Part shown: in pieces, positions 8,728-17,591 of the stretch
How positions within the stretch are numbered: the first letter of the stretch is position 1
Layout: each line of letters opens with the position of its first letter
IMG/VR virus record: IMGVR_UViG_3300041991_000048
Coordinates: 1-55,603 of that record
Length of the DNA stretch: 55,603 nt
Source of the DNA: a virus
Direction: 5' to 3' (one strand)
Made by a program: the position numbers and the translations under genes
The notes under the pieces: generated by a model
Told to the model about the DNA's origin: nothing
Seen by the model: only the letters and a program-made list of their open reading frames with translations
The model's database searches: none

Positions 8728-9213
8728 ATGGCCTCACCTGCACTATCTGGTGGACTGAAACTCAACGCTGCTCTTAACCACATCAAGTCTCAGTTGGCCA
8801 AGCAGCAGTTGGTGAGAGTTGGTTTTCTGGAAGGTGCGACGTGTGGTCCGGACAATGATGCTCCTGCTCCTGAAATTGCATTCATCCTTGAAGGTGGTGC
8901 ACCAGCAGCAGGCATTCCTCCTCGTCCATTCTTCCGCAACATGATCTTGCACAATTCTCCTAAATGGGGAAAGGTGCTGGCTGCGTTCCTGAAGAAGAAC
9001 CACTACAATGTTGAGCTTGCGCTCATGGGCACAGGCTTGATAATGGGTGAGCAGTTGCAACTTGAAATCACCATGACCACCACCCCAGCAAACACTGATG
9101 CTGTGGCCAAGGCAAAAGGCTTCAACAAGCCTCTTGAGTGGTCCAAGAATTTGAAACGATCAATCGCAGCTGAAGTTGGCGGAAACAGGAAGGAGTCAAA
9201 TGGATCTGCATAG
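8728..9213 (+). CDS. Tail-completion / head-tail joining protein (161 aa)
   Basis: The start is ATG 8728, four bases after the previous stop, with GAGGT upstream. The stretch VRVGFLEGATCG followed by APEIAFILEGGAP and IPPRPFFRNMI is the hallmark arrangement of gp10-like or virion-morphogenesis tail completion proteins (a VGF strand, an A..FILEFG-like strand and an IPpRPF turn). It probably joins the tail to the neck. The C-terminus is a helical basic tail that overlaps the next gene by 14 bases. Confidence 0.65.
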   Translation: MASPALSGGLKLNAALNHIKSQLAKQQLVRVGFLEGATCGPDNDAPAPEIAFILEGGAPAAGIPPRPFFRNMILHNSPKWGKVLAAFLKKNHYNVELALMGTGLIMGEQLQLEITMTTTPANTDAVAKAKGFNKPLEWSKNLKRSIAAEVGGNRKESNGSA

Positions 9214-9586
9214 CATTGCTGGCCCTCTGATCTCTGCTGTCAATCCAATGACGACTGCGAAGCTCTACAAGAGCACTGGATACTCAGTCAATGCTGATGG
9301 CATCCAGGTTCCTGCGTATGCTCCTGCCATCAAAGGAAGCATTCAAGTTCAAGGCATGAGCAATAGTGCTCTTCAGCACGCCAACAGCCTGAACATCACA
9401 GGCATCCTCCGCAAAGTTTATCTTGGTGGAGACTGGGAGAGTGTTGTTCGCATGACGATGCAGGGCGGCGACAAGTTTGTGTTTTCTCACGCAGGCGTCG
9501 TCAATGGCACGTGGCTTGTTGCTACAGTCAATGAGACTTGGCCAGACTGGTGCTCTGTCACTGTTCAACTTCAGGTGGAGCCATGA
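9200..9586 (+). CDS. Neck or tail-joining protein (128 aa)
   Basis: The start is ATG 9200 with AGGAG upstream, inside the end of the previous gene. The protein is mostly beta-strand: an N-terminal LISAVNPMTTAKLYKSTGY, a middle IKGSIQVQGMSNSALQ, and an end GTWLVATVNETWPDWCSVTVQLQ. Proteins with this pattern occur at this position in DUF2184-type myoviruses, just before the neck terminator. The role as a connector is inferred from position. Confidence 0.6.
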   Translation: MDLHSIAGPLISAVNPMTTAKLYKSTGYSVNADGIQVPAYAPAIKGSIQVQGMSNSALQHANSLNITGILRKVYLGGDWESVVRMTMQGGDKFVFSHAGVVNGTWLVATVNETWPDWCSVTVQLQVEP

Positions 9587-10119
9587 CATACGTTTCCTCC
9601 ATCACTGAGGAGCAGATCTTTACTGCACTTCGCAGCTGGCTAATTGATGCTGTTGGTGGTCAAGCAGTCCAAGGCTTCACCAATCGCGTGTCCACTCCCA
9701 AAGGTGGGTTCATTGCGATGTCTGGTCTTGTAAAGCAGACCATGTCTGCCAATCGTCGCGCATTTGTTCAGCCTGTCAATCCATCTACTGTGGGTGAGTG
9801 GAGGAATGAGAAGTCAATAGACTACAACATCCAACTGGATGTCTATGGTCCGACCTCTGGCAACTGGGCAAGCATTCTTGCAGTAGCATTCGCAAGCGAT
9901 CGTGCGTGGTCATTCTTCAACAATCTTCTTCCTGGCCTTGCGCCACTCTACATGGAGGATGCAAGACAGTCCCCAATTGTGACTGGTGAGCAGCAATATG
10001 ACAAACGATGGAGCATTGTTGCTCACATCCAGTTCAATCCCTCAATCACTGATGTCCAGCAATCTGCTGTTGAAGTTGTAGCTGGCATCTTTGATGTCGA
10101 AGCAATCTATCCCGTCTAA
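9583..10119 (+). CDS. Neck terminator, gp12-like / LIC_12616 type (178 aa)
   Basis: The start ATG overlaps the previous stop (ATGA) and GGTGGAG lies upstream. The order of segments fits the phage neck terminator (gp12-like) family: a helix ITEEQIFTALRSWL, then GFIAMSGL, then YNIQLDVYGPTSGNWA, and a terminal RWSIVAHIQFNPSI. The family caps the tail tube where it meets the head. It directly precedes the sheath gene, as expected. Confidence 0.65.
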   Translation: MTYVSSITEEQIFTALRSWLIDAVGGQAVQGFTNRVSTPKGGFIAMSGLVKQTMSANRRAFVQPVNPSTVGEWRNEKSIDYNIQLDVYGPTSGNWASILAVAFASDRAWSFFNNLLPGLAPLYMEDARQSPIVTGEQQYDKRWSIVAHIQFNPSITDVQQSAVEVVAGIFDVEAIYPV

Positions 10120-10128
10120 GGAGCCATC

Positions 10129-11619
10129 ATGACGATTCCTGCATCATCCATCGTCTCGGTCAATCCGAGTGTCCTCAGTGCAGGAGGAAATCCTCTTGCT
10201 CTGAATGGACTGATTCTTTCTCAGAGCGCAGTGCTTCCCAGCCGCAGCGCTCTCTCATTCCCCTCTTCTGCTGCAGTGGCAACCTACTTCGGATCCACCT
10301 CTGTTGAGGCAAAGATGGCATCTGCCTACTTCGCTGGATACAAGGGTGCCACTCAACTTCCCAATGCGCTTCTGTTCTATCGATATGCTGCTGCTGCCAC
10401 TTCTGCATTCCTTCGTGGCGCTCGCAATGTATCCACTCTCGCTGCCCTCAATCTTATCAGCGCAGGCTCGCTGAGTGTGACGGTCGACAATGTGCTGGCG
10501 ACCAGCTCTGCCATCGACCTCAGCCCTGCGACCAGCATGGCCCAGGTCGCCTCGTTGATCGCGACCGCCATTGGGGAAACGGTCACCTACGACACGGATT
10601 TCAATGCCTTCGTAATCACCTCAGGCACCACCGGAGCCACGAGCACGATTACGGAAGCCACTGGGACGGTCGCGACCGCACTTAGCCTTACGTCCGCACT
10701 AGGCGCTGTTCTCTCCCAGGGAGAAGGCCAGACCACTCCGGCTGAGGCCATGGCTGCAGTGGTTCTTGATACCCAGAACTGGGTTTCTTTCTCCACCACA
10801 TTCGAACCAAGCCTTGATGATGCGAAAGCATTCGCCGAGTGGACGAGCTTCACCAATGGCCGATATCTGTTCGCTGCGTGGGATACGGACATCACTGCCA
10901 CTCAGACTCCAAGCTCGTTCGCTGGCCTTGGCAAATATCTCAAGGACAATGATCTGTCTGGAACTGCACTCGTGTGGTATGATCCTGCGCTAGCCGGATT
11001 CTTGATGGGTGCGATCGCCAGCATGGACTTTGGTCGTCGCAATGCGCGCATCACCCTCGCATTCAAGTCCAGTCGTGCTGCCATCGATCAGGTCACCAGC
11101 ATCGCCCAGGTGACTGATCTCACTGTGGCAGAAAACCTCCTGGCCAATGGCTACAACTTCTATGGAGTGTATGCCACTGCCAATGATCAATTCGTCTACT
11201 TCTACAACGGGCAGATCTCTGGCGAATACAATTTCATTGACTCCTACGTGAATGCGATTTGGTTTACGAATCAGTGCCAGCTCGCACTGATGGACCTTCT
11301 CACCAATGTTGGCTCCATCCCATACAATCCGTCTGGCTATGGTCTCATCAAGGCTGCGCTTCAAGATCCGATCAATCAGGCTTTGAATTTCGGAGCCATG
11401 AGGGCTGGTGTCAGCCTTTCTGCCTCGCAGACTGCTCAGGTCAACTCTGCTGCTGGCGTTGACATCAGCGATACTCTTTCTGCTCGTGGCTGGTATGTCC
11501 AGGTGCTGGATCCTGGCGCCCAGGCTCGTGCGGCAAGAACCTCTCCGAACTGCACCGTCTGGTATATGGACGGACAGGCTGTTCAGAAAATCACCGTCGC
11601 CAGCATTGACGTTCTGTAA
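10129..11619 (+). CDS. Contractile tail sheath, DUF3383 type (496 aa)
   Basis: Recognisable DUF3383 features are the N-terminal IVSVNPSVLSAGGNPLALNGL, the segment VATYFGSTSVEAKMASAYFAGY, the insert ending ALGAVLSQGEGQTTPAEAM, and the C-terminal half with NFYGVYATANDQFVYFYNG. Length fits the family. The sheath contracts to drive the tube into the host. AAGGAG precedes the start, and the tube gene follows 11 bases after the stop, as in most myoviruses. Confidence 0.88.
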   Translation: MTIPASSIVSVNPSVLSAGGNPLALNGLILSQSAVLPSRSALSFPSSAAVATYFGSTSVEAKMASAYFAGYKGATQLPNALLFYRYAAAATSAFLRGARNVSTLAALNLISAGSLSVTVDNVLATSSAIDLSPATSMAQVASLIATAIGETVTYDTDFNAFVITSGTTGATSTITEATGTVATALSLTSALGAVLSQGEGQTTPAEAMAAVVLDTQNWVSFSTTFEPSLDDAKAFAEWTSFTNGRYLFAAWDTDITATQTPSSFAGLGKYLKDNDLSGTALVWYDPALAGFLMGAIASMDFGRRNARITLAFKSSRAAIDQVTSIAQVTDLTVAENLLANGYNFYGVYATANDQFVYFYNGQISGEYNFIDSYVNAIWFTNQCQLALMDLLTNVGSIPYNPSGYGLIKAALQDPINQALNFGAMRAGVSLSASQTAQVNSAAGVDISDTLSARGWYVQVLDPGAQARAARTSPNCTVWYMDGQAVQKITVASIDVL

Positions 11620-11630
11620 GGAGAACAACC

Positions 11631-12074
11631 ATGGCCACCGCACCGCGAACCATCACTGCTTCCAATTCTGTTTTCACTCTCACCATCCCAGGCCTGTATC
11701 CAACTCCCATTCAGCTTGATGGCTATGCTGCGGACTCTGCGTTCGCAGTTGAGTCCGTCAACTCTGCAGAAACTCACATGGGCGTTGATGGTCAGATGAG
11801 CGCTGGCTATGTCTTCAATGCGATCAAGATGAAGATCAACTTGGAGGCTGATAGCTGGAGCTGTGACATCTTTGAGCGCTGGTATGATACTCAGCGCGCC
11901 AACAAGGAGATCATGTTCGCTGATGCGACCATCGACATTCCTGCCACTGGCAAGAGTTATGTTTGCACCAAGGGAGTGCTTTCTAGCTTCAAGCCCATTC
12001 CTGACGCAAAGAAAACTCTTGGCGCCATGGAATTTGAAATCACCTGGGAATCCATCACCAAGAACTTCTTCTAA
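11631..12074 (+). CDS. Tail tube protein, DUF3277 type (147 aa)
   Basis: Length and layout match the DUF3277 tube family: a short N-terminus, VFTLTIPGLYPTPIQLDGYAAD at about residues 15-37, AETHMGVDGQMSAG in the middle, and the ending LGAMEFEITWESITK. The family forms the inner tube of contractile tails. The gene lies between the sheath and the chaperone genes, in the standard order. AAGGAGAAC precedes the start. Confidence 0.85.
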   Translation: MATAPRTITASNSVFTLTIPGLYPTPIQLDGYAADSAFAVESVNSAETHMGVDGQMSAGYVFNAIKMKINLEADSWSCDIFERWYDTQRANKEIMFADATIDIPATGKSYVCTKGVLSSFKPIPDAKKTLGAMEFEITWESITKNFF

Positions 12075-12089
12075 AAGGACACAACGGAA

Positions 12090-12548
12090 ATGGCACGCAA
12101 AACAATCACCGTCGAGATCAGCAAAGAAGGTCGGGACTTGGGAAAGAGGTTTCTCATAACTGAGATGCCTGCCACCAAAGCAGAGAAGTGGGCAGCTCGT
12201 GCCCTCAATGCGTTGCTTGCCAGCGGCATCCAAATCTCTGATCAGGCTGCATCTGCTGGCATGCGCGGTCTTGCGGCCGCAGTGTCGCAAGGCCTGTCTG
12301 GGTTCACAGGTCTGCCCTGGAATCTCGTGGAGCCTCTGCTCGATGAGATGATGGACTGTGTCCAGGTGCTTCCCAATCCTAGCAATCCTGGGATCATGCG
12401 ACCTCTGATCGAGCAAGACATTGAAGAGGTTGTCACGCGATTGACTCTGCGCAATGCGTGGCTGGAGCTGCACATTGGTTTTTCGTTTGCCGCCGAGTCC
12501 CCGACCTCGGCCTCGGTGGCGGGAAGTGCGGACCGTTCGAATACATAA
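12090..12548 (+). CDS. Tail assembly chaperone, short form (152 aa)
   Basis: An AAAAGGAC site precedes the start. The protein is largely helical, with LITEMPATKAEKWAARALNALL near residue 25 and a long helix ending in EQDIEEVVTRLTL. It lies between the tube and tape measure genes, where phages carry a chaperone pair made by frameshifting. The last 25 residues (AAESPTSASVAGSADRSNT) look like out-of-frame filler after the shift site. The product is expected to bind the tape measure protein during tail assembly and not to be in the virion. Confidence 0.75.
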   Translation: MARKTITVEISKEGRDLGKRFLITEMPATKAEKWAARALNALLASGIQISDQAASAGMRGLAAAVSQGLSGFTGLPWNLVEPLLDEMMDCVQVLPNPSNPGIMRPLIEQDIEEVVTRLTLRNAWLELHIGFSFAAESPTSASVAGSADRSNT

Positions 12549-12697
12549 ACACTCCGATCTATCTTGGAGTGATCATTTCAAGACGATTGGCGACCCTTCA
12601 TGAACTAGATACCGTGTATGGGATTGAAGACGCCTACAACCTCCTTGAGATCATCGCAGTTGACAATGCCAATGAAAGAGAAGCAACGAAGGAATAG
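12090..12697 (+). CDS. Tail assembly chaperone, long form by -1 frameshift (about 202 aa)
   Basis: The frame one base back from the short chaperone is open from 12,425 to TAG at 12,697, and has no ribosome site of its own. It reads as real protein: GGGKCGPFEYINTPIYLG, then LATLHELDTVYGIEDAYNLLEIIAVDNANE. The run of five T at 12,479-12,483 lets the phenylalanine tRNA slip back one base and still pair with TTT. Long and short forms from one start are the usual arrangement for tail chaperones. The long form should be the minor product. Confidence 0.7.
12477..12484 (+). promoter_or_regulatory. Probable -1 frameshift site (GGTTTTTC)
   Basis: In the short-form frame the codons are GGT-TTT-TCG. After slipping back at TTT, reading continues TTT-TTC-GTT into the long-form frame. 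The site is not a perfect X-XXY-YYZ heptamer, because only one of the two tRNAs re-pairs well. It is the best slip site in the window where both frames are open (12,425-12,548). Confidence 0.55.
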
Positions 12698-12705
12698 GGA
12701 GTGAC

Positions 12706-14277
12706 ATGGCCACGGTAATCGACGCATTCCTAGTCACCCTGGGTCTTGACCCGAAAGAATTTGACAAGGCAATTAAGCAAGTCATAAATGATCAGGATAA
12801 GCTCCGCAAGGAGTCTGAGAAAACTGCAGAGCACATGCAGGAGCAGGGAGATCGAGCTTCCCTCTACTATGGGAAGCTGATCTCTGCTGCCACTCAATTG
12901 TTTGCGTTTCTTGCTGCTGGCACCTCGCTGAAGTCCTTCATTCAAGATGAGACGCAAGCAGAGATTGAAGCATCAAGGCTTGCCAAGACTCTTCGCGTCA
13001 ACATCGAGACGCTTGGGGCTTGGCAGAACGCAGCAGTGATTGCTGGCGGCTCTGCAGAATCTTTTAACCAGTCAATCAAAGCCATCAACACTAACTTCAA
13101 TGGCTTTGGAAGTCGTCGCGATCCGATCAACATGTTGACGCAGATCGCCGACAAGATGCAGCGCATGAATGATTTTCATGCAATGCGCTATGGGACCAGC
13201 ATCGGACTCGACGAGCACACCGTCCGGCTACTTCAGCGTGGTGCTGATGGCGTCAACAAGCTCGTTGAAGAGGGGAAAGCTCTTGGAGTTGTGACGCAGA
13301 AGCAGGCAGATGATGCCAAAGAGCTTGATGAAGTTCAGCGTCGCATCTCAATCTCAGGCCAAGAGATTGGCCGAACAATCATGCACATGCTCATGCCTGC
13401 GCTCAAGATTTTTGCCAATGGTGTAATGGCGATCAGCAATTGGGCAAGACAGCATAGCCAAGTTGTGAAAGCTGCATTCATTGGCATTGCCGCAGCAATC
13501 ACCATTCTTGGAGTCCAAGCTGCAATTGCGGCAGTATCCATGTTGCCAATCACGCTCACAGTGCTGGCAATCGCAGCTGCTGTAGCACTGGTGGCCGCAG
13601 GCATCACCTGGCTCTATCTTGAATGGAAGAAATGGACCTCTGGAGGCGCATCCTCCATGGCGAAATTCTTCACATTCGTAATGGGCATTTGGGACAAAAT
13701 AAAAAATTACGTCACTACCGTCTTCAATGTCATTTGGCAGACAGTCAAAGACTACATCGATGCAGTGAAGGCATACTTCCAGCTGTTCTGGGCACTCATC
13801 ACCTTTGATGGCGCTGGCGTGAAAGATGCGTGGGAGAAATTGACCACTGCTCTTGGCCGGATCATGAAGCGCCTGTTCAACTACTTGCTATATGAACTCG
13901 GCTTCTTGCTGAGCGTGCTGGTAGAGGCATGGGACGCTGCGTGGACCAAGATGAAGAACATTGCCAAGGATGTGATGGAGTCGGTCATGAAGTGGTGGAG
14001 AGAGTTGAATCCTGCGATCAGGACGCTGCTCACTGTTGCACCTGTGACCAGTGGATTCGCAATGGGAATGAATTACCTTTCGTCTGAGCCAAAAAGCTCT
14101 GCTGCCATTCGGCCCTCATCAATAAGCACTTCCACTACTGGAGACACACGCAGCATCCAAATCAATGAGATCAACGTCAATGCTCCGCAGGCAACTGATG
14201 CGCAAGGCATCGCAAGCAGCATGGGCGACGCTCTCAAGAAAGAAGACCTAATCGCAAGCACAGACTCAGGATCTTGA
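12706..14277 (+). CDS. Tail tape measure protein (523 aa)
   Basis: The protein starts with ATVIDAFLVTLGLDPKEFDKAIKQ, a common beginning for tape measure proteins of contractile phages, and is then coiled-coil helical for about 70 residues. A strongly hydrophobic stretch spans about residues 256-305 (AAAITILGVQAAIAAVSMLP onward), enough for two membrane helices. The C-terminus is Ser/Thr-rich with a strand motif IQINEINVNAP. It fixes tail length and probably enters the host membrane during injection. At 523 aa it predicts a fairly short tail. It follows the frameshifted chaperone gene as usual. Confidence 0.8.
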   Translation: MATVIDAFLVTLGLDPKEFDKAIKQVINDQDKLRKESEKTAEHMQEQGDRASLYYGKLISAATQLFAFLAAGTSLKSFIQDETQAEIEASRLAKTLRVNIETLGAWQNAAVIAGGSAESFNQSIKAINTNFNGFGSRRDPINMLTQIADKMQRMNDFHAMRYGTSIGLDEHTVRLLQRGADGVNKLVEEGKALGVVTQKQADDAKELDEVQRRISISGQEIGRTIMHMLMPALKIFANGVMAISNWARQHSQVVKAAFIGIAAAITILGVQAAIAAVSMLPITLTVLAIAAAVALVAAGITWLYLEWKKWTSGGASSMAKFFTFVMGIWDKIKNYVTTVFNVIWQTVKDYIDAVKAYFQLFWALITFDGAGVKDAWEKLTTALGRIMKRLFNYLLYELGFLLSVLVEAWDAAWTKMKNIAKDVMESVMKWWRELNPAIRTLLTVAPVTSGFAMGMNYLSSEPKSSAAIRPSSISTSTTGDTRSIQINEINVNAPQATDAQGIASSMGDALKKEDLIASTDSGS

Positions 14278-14278
14278 C

Positions 14279-14818
14279 ATGGGAATCTACGACAACAGTT
14301 GGGGCATCTATACTCAAACAGTTCAGAAGGTGTTTGACATTGATAGCCTGATTGATCTTCGCTATGAAAATGGCGGACGCGTTAGTGACTTCCCTATCGA
14401 GAAGGGAAGTTTTGTTAGCTACAACAAAGTGTCCTCGCCATTCAGAGCCAAGGTGAGAGCCTCTGTTGGTGGAAGCAAGGATCGCATCGCAGCATTCATC
14501 TCCGCGCTCGATGAGATCGTCAAGGACACAAAACTCTACATCATCATCACGCCAGAGAAGATCTATCTAAATGTCAATGTGGAATACATTTCATATTCTC
14601 GATCATGCCAGAGAGGATACAATCTCATCATGGCAGACATTAGCATCAAAGAGATTCGCCAAGTCGCTCCTCAGTATGCTGCGGTGAAAAGAGCTGCGAG
14701 CAAAAAGAAGATCGACACAGGAAAGAATCAGACACAGAAGCCTCCTCCTGATCTTGTCAATGTTGATGCCAAGACTGCTTTCCTTCAAGGATTCAGACGA
14801 CAAGTGGGAGGAGCCTGA
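14279..14818 (+). CDS. Dit-like baseplate/tail protein (179 aa)
   Basis: The arrangement IDSLIDLRYENGGRVSDFPIEKGSFVSYNKVSSPFRAKV fits the Dit-like N-terminal domain found right after the tape measure in phages of this module. A second strand-rich part has DTKLYIIITPEKIYLNVNVEYISYSR. The final 40 residues are basic and probably flexible. Such proteins form the hub ring that joins tube and baseplate. It starts two bases after the tape measure stop, with only a weak AGGAT site, so translation is probably coupled. Confidence 0.6.
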   Translation: MGIYDNSWGIYTQTVQKVFDIDSLIDLRYENGGRVSDFPIEKGSFVSYNKVSSPFRAKVRASVGGSKDRIAAFISALDEIVKDTKLYIIITPEKIYLNVNVEYISYSRSCQRGYNLIMADISIKEIRQVAPQYAAVKRAASKKKIDTGKNQTQKPPPDLVNVDAKTAFLQGFRRQVGGA

Positions 14819-16017
14819 TGCTCTACTGTAGCTTGATCTCTGATGGCATTGAGCGATGGAATGGCGTGCCATGTTTGAATGGCGTCAACATCAATTCTGC
14901 TGAGTATCTTGACTTTGAAGGAGCATTGGTCTTTCTCGACACGATGGGAACTTCAGATCCAGACTACACAGGCCTGTCGTCTCGCTTTGTTCTGCTATAC
15001 ATCGTCGATGGTCAAGATAATGTCCAGATCCCACTGCAAGACTTGCCATACCAAGAGCAGAGTATCATTCTCAATGATCAGAACTGCGTCATAACCTTTC
15101 AGCACAAAGACACGATCCCCCTAGAGAAGCAGACGACTCATGTCACTATCTTTGCTCCTGCTTCTGCCCTCGTGACGGATGTTCTTGCTGCTTCTGCCTC
15201 ACCAGTCATGTCATCCTACCTTTGGTCAATCACCAATGGGACGATTCTGTCAGGGCAAGGGACTGCGACAATCACATACCAGGCGTCCTCTGTTGCTCCT
15301 GTCATCCTTAGTCTCTATGCACTCATGCCACAAGGTGGGGAAACTAGCGCCACTGCCACTACCCAGATCTATGGGCCTGCAAGCTTCGCAATCTCTGCTC
15401 CTGAATATGTTTGGGCAGGCGAGTTCGACATCCACGTCTCAGTGCCGTATTCCGGCTCGGGATTCTCGTGGTCTCCTTCTGGTGGCGTGAGAGTTCTTGG
15501 CGATCCAACTAGCAATGCTACCACAATTGACATTGGCAAAGCCGGAATGCCTGCAGTCCTTGCTGCGACAGTCAATGGCCTGGCGATCACTGTCTGGAAT
15601 TTCAAAGTGGTTCCGTTCACCAGTGGTATCGTTTACACCAGCAATGTGATTGAGGCTGGTGGCTTTGAGGACTTCACCATTGAGCTCGGATGGCAATACC
15701 AAATCCACAATATGGCCACTGACTACCCGGCCCTTGTTCGCGTTTATCAGACAGCTGCCGCCCGTACCGCTGACGCGGGCCGTGATGTCCTCTCCGACCC
15801 CAACGTTGACCCAAGTGATGCCTCCGTGATAGTGTTTGAAGGGGAGACTGCTTCGGATCTTCTCTCGTTTGCTCTGACGCATTCAGCAATTGGGACCAAC
15901 GGTGATACACCAAGGCTCAAGACGGCATACTGCAGGATCTTTAACAGAGGCGAATCATTCTCCATCATTAACCTGACGCTCACTCGGACTGAACTCCAAG
16001 CGTCCAACTCCTTCTGA
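14818..16017 (+). CDS. Baseplate protein with fused Ig-like and C-terminal fibre domains (399 aa)
   Basis: The first 115 residues (SLISDGIERWNGVPCLNGVN, ending ITFQHKDTIPLEKQT) look like the small beta protein that usually stands alone at this position in related phages. Residues about 130-215 form an Ig/PKD-like unit (SYLWSITNGTILSGQGTATI), and about 215-275 a second. The last 120 residues resemble a fibre-end domain containing ALVRVYQTAAARTADAGRD. The fusion suggests a baseplate component carrying surface-exposed binding domains. The start overlaps the previous stop (TGATG) with GGAGGAG upstream. Confidence 0.6.
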   Translation: MLYCSLISDGIERWNGVPCLNGVNINSAEYLDFEGALVFLDTMGTSDPDYTGLSSRFVLLYIVDGQDNVQIPLQDLPYQEQSIILNDQNCVITFQHKDTIPLEKQTTHVTIFAPASALVTDVLAASASPVMSSYLWSITNGTILSGQGTATITYQASSVAPVILSLYALMPQGGETSATATTQIYGPASFAISAPEYVWAGEFDIHVSVPYSGSGFSWSPSGGVRVLGDPTSNATTIDIGKAGMPAVLAATVNGLAITVWNFKVVPFTSGIVYTSNVIEAGGFEDFTIELGWQYQIHNMATDYPALVRVYQTAAARTADAGRDVLSDPNVDPSDASVIVFEGETASDLLSFALTHSAIGTNGDTPRLKTAYCRIFNRGESFSIINLTLTRTELQASNSF

Positions 16018-16025
16018 GGTTCACA

Positions 16026-17588
16026 ATGTCAACTTTCCTGAAGAATGAAGCCTTCGCGGTTCCTCCTGGGACGACTCAGGCAGTGATCCAGTCCACCATT
16101 GACGGGAAACTTACTGCTCAGGGCTGGCAGAGGGTGACCCACGACACAACCAACTTCATTAGTGACTTTATCCCTCCTGTCAGCGAAACGATCGGCGACG
16201 GGAAGTGGAGGCAACACCTCCGCATTTATTACAACACTGCCGACATCTCATTCAGCATGTATGACTATCCCGTGACAGATGCTGCAGCTCAGCAATATCG
16301 ACTGTGGTCCAAGACTGCTGGGGCAGTCTCACTGTCAGTCCAGATCGGCAGCGAGACTGTTACTTATGCTGGCACATCTGGCAGCACTGCCAATGACAAT
16401 CTATATGGCCTGTTCGTTGCGTTGAAGGCCAGTGTGGCCGCAGACGTCACTGAGTGGAATATCACGTATCTTCCAGGGACCTTCACCAGTGGGACTGTGG
16501 ACGCAATTTTCTTTGAACGGAAGACGATCACTGGGACGATCCAGACATTCACTCCGAATGCTAATGTTAACGGCAACACACAGAACGACCCTGTTCTCGC
16601 AAGCACGCCATCTGCTGGAAGTCTAGCAGGGGCTCTGGTTGGTAAGTATGCTGCCACCATTGATCGTTCAAATGGCTTTTATGTCTACATGAGCATCTTC
16701 TCAAGGACAGCCATTATAAGCATCAAGACGATCTCGAATTGTTTTGGTCCGATGTTTGCCACCTGGCAGGTAAATGCGGATGCTATTGCAGCACTACCTC
16801 CAAAACCGAGTTGGATGTCCAACAACCCATGTCGCATCATCGAGGGCTCGTGGGGCTATGTGAATGGGACGGCTGCTCAACCTGCTGAAACATACGGAGT
16901 TCGATTTTCAAATTTGTATATGCTCAACACGGTGTGGAATTATGTTACCAGCACTGCGAACCTTATCATCGCAGGCAACTTTAATGCGGCAGGTGGCGGT
17001 GGGACTATTCCAGGCATCATGAACAGTGTTCAAATGAATGGCCACTACTTAAATAATACTGACACCCACACTAGCTCACCAGTTGGTGTTTTTGCGGGAA
17101 CCAATGATCAAAGTTCTGTGGGGCTTTTTGATGTGCTTGGCTGTGTGGTTAATCCAGTTGCCTTCACTCCTATAAATGGAAACTATTATCTAGGGAGAAA
17201 GGGTCGCATTATTGGATTTCCTCTCGATGATGTTTATGCTGCAGCTTTTTACAACACCGACGTTAACGAAGTCACTTGTGTCGCAGGCATCAAAAACTCG
17301 ACAGCTTACACGCTGCAGCAGGCCCTCGACAATTCCTCGACGTATGCGACTGTCCTTCTCAACACCACCACAGGGCTTGCTGCTGATGGGTATGTCACGC
17401 TTGGTCAGGAGGTCTTCAAATACACAGGCCTGTCAGGAGGCAACACCCTGACTGGTGTGACTCGCGCATACAACTCTACGCCTTTGCGCTACCACTATGT
17501 TGGTGACGAGATTCTCCAGGGCGTCTGGTTCATCAAGATCAATGGCGGATACATGTATTCTGGATTCGCCCAGCCTGTCGCGAGTTAA
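16026..17588 (+). CDS. Tail/baseplate virion protein (520 aa)
   Basis: The protein begins with FAVPPGTTQAVIQSTIDGKLTAQGWQRV and is beta-rich throughout, with many aromatic and Asn/Thr residues. A late segment (about residues 455-505: TYATVLLNTTTGLAADGYVT followed by GNTLTGVTRAYNS) resembles the N-terminal region of the 818-aa fibre gene, suggesting a shared attachment fold. The region 16,900-17,250 is more A/T-rich than its neighbours, which hints at a separate origin of the middle domain. It is probably a baseplate-attached fibre or virion surface protein. No exact family is recognised. Confidence 0.6.
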   Translation: MSTFLKNEAFAVPPGTTQAVIQSTIDGKLTAQGWQRVTHDTTNFISDFIPPVSETIGDGKWRQHLRIYYNTADISFSMYDYPVTDAAAQQYRLWSKTAGAVSLSVQIGSETVTYAGTSGSTANDNLYGLFVALKASVAADVTEWNITYLPGTFTSGTVDAIFFERKTITGTIQTFTPNANVNGNTQNDPVLASTPSAGSLAGALVGKYAATIDRSNGFYVYMSIFSRTAIISIKTISNCFGPMFATWQVNADAIAALPPKPSWMSNNPCRIIEGSWGYVNGTAAQPAETYGVRFSNLYMLNTVWNYVTSTANLIIAGNFNAAGGGGTIPGIMNSVQMNGHYLNNTDTHTSSPVGVFAGTNDQSSVGLFDVLGCVVNPVAFTPINGNYYLGRKGRIIGFPLDDVYAAAFYNTDVNEVTCVAGIKNSTAYTLQQALDNSSTYATVLLNTTTGLAADGYVTLGQEVFKYTGLSGGNTLTGVTRAYNSTPLRYHYVGDEILQGVWFIKINGGYMYSGFAQPVAS

Positions 17589-17591
17589 GTC

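Noticed and set aside
12458-12697. A separate 79-aa gene starting at GTG 12458
   Set aside because: There is no ribosome site and it lies where a frameshift product is expected; it was merged into the long chaperone form.
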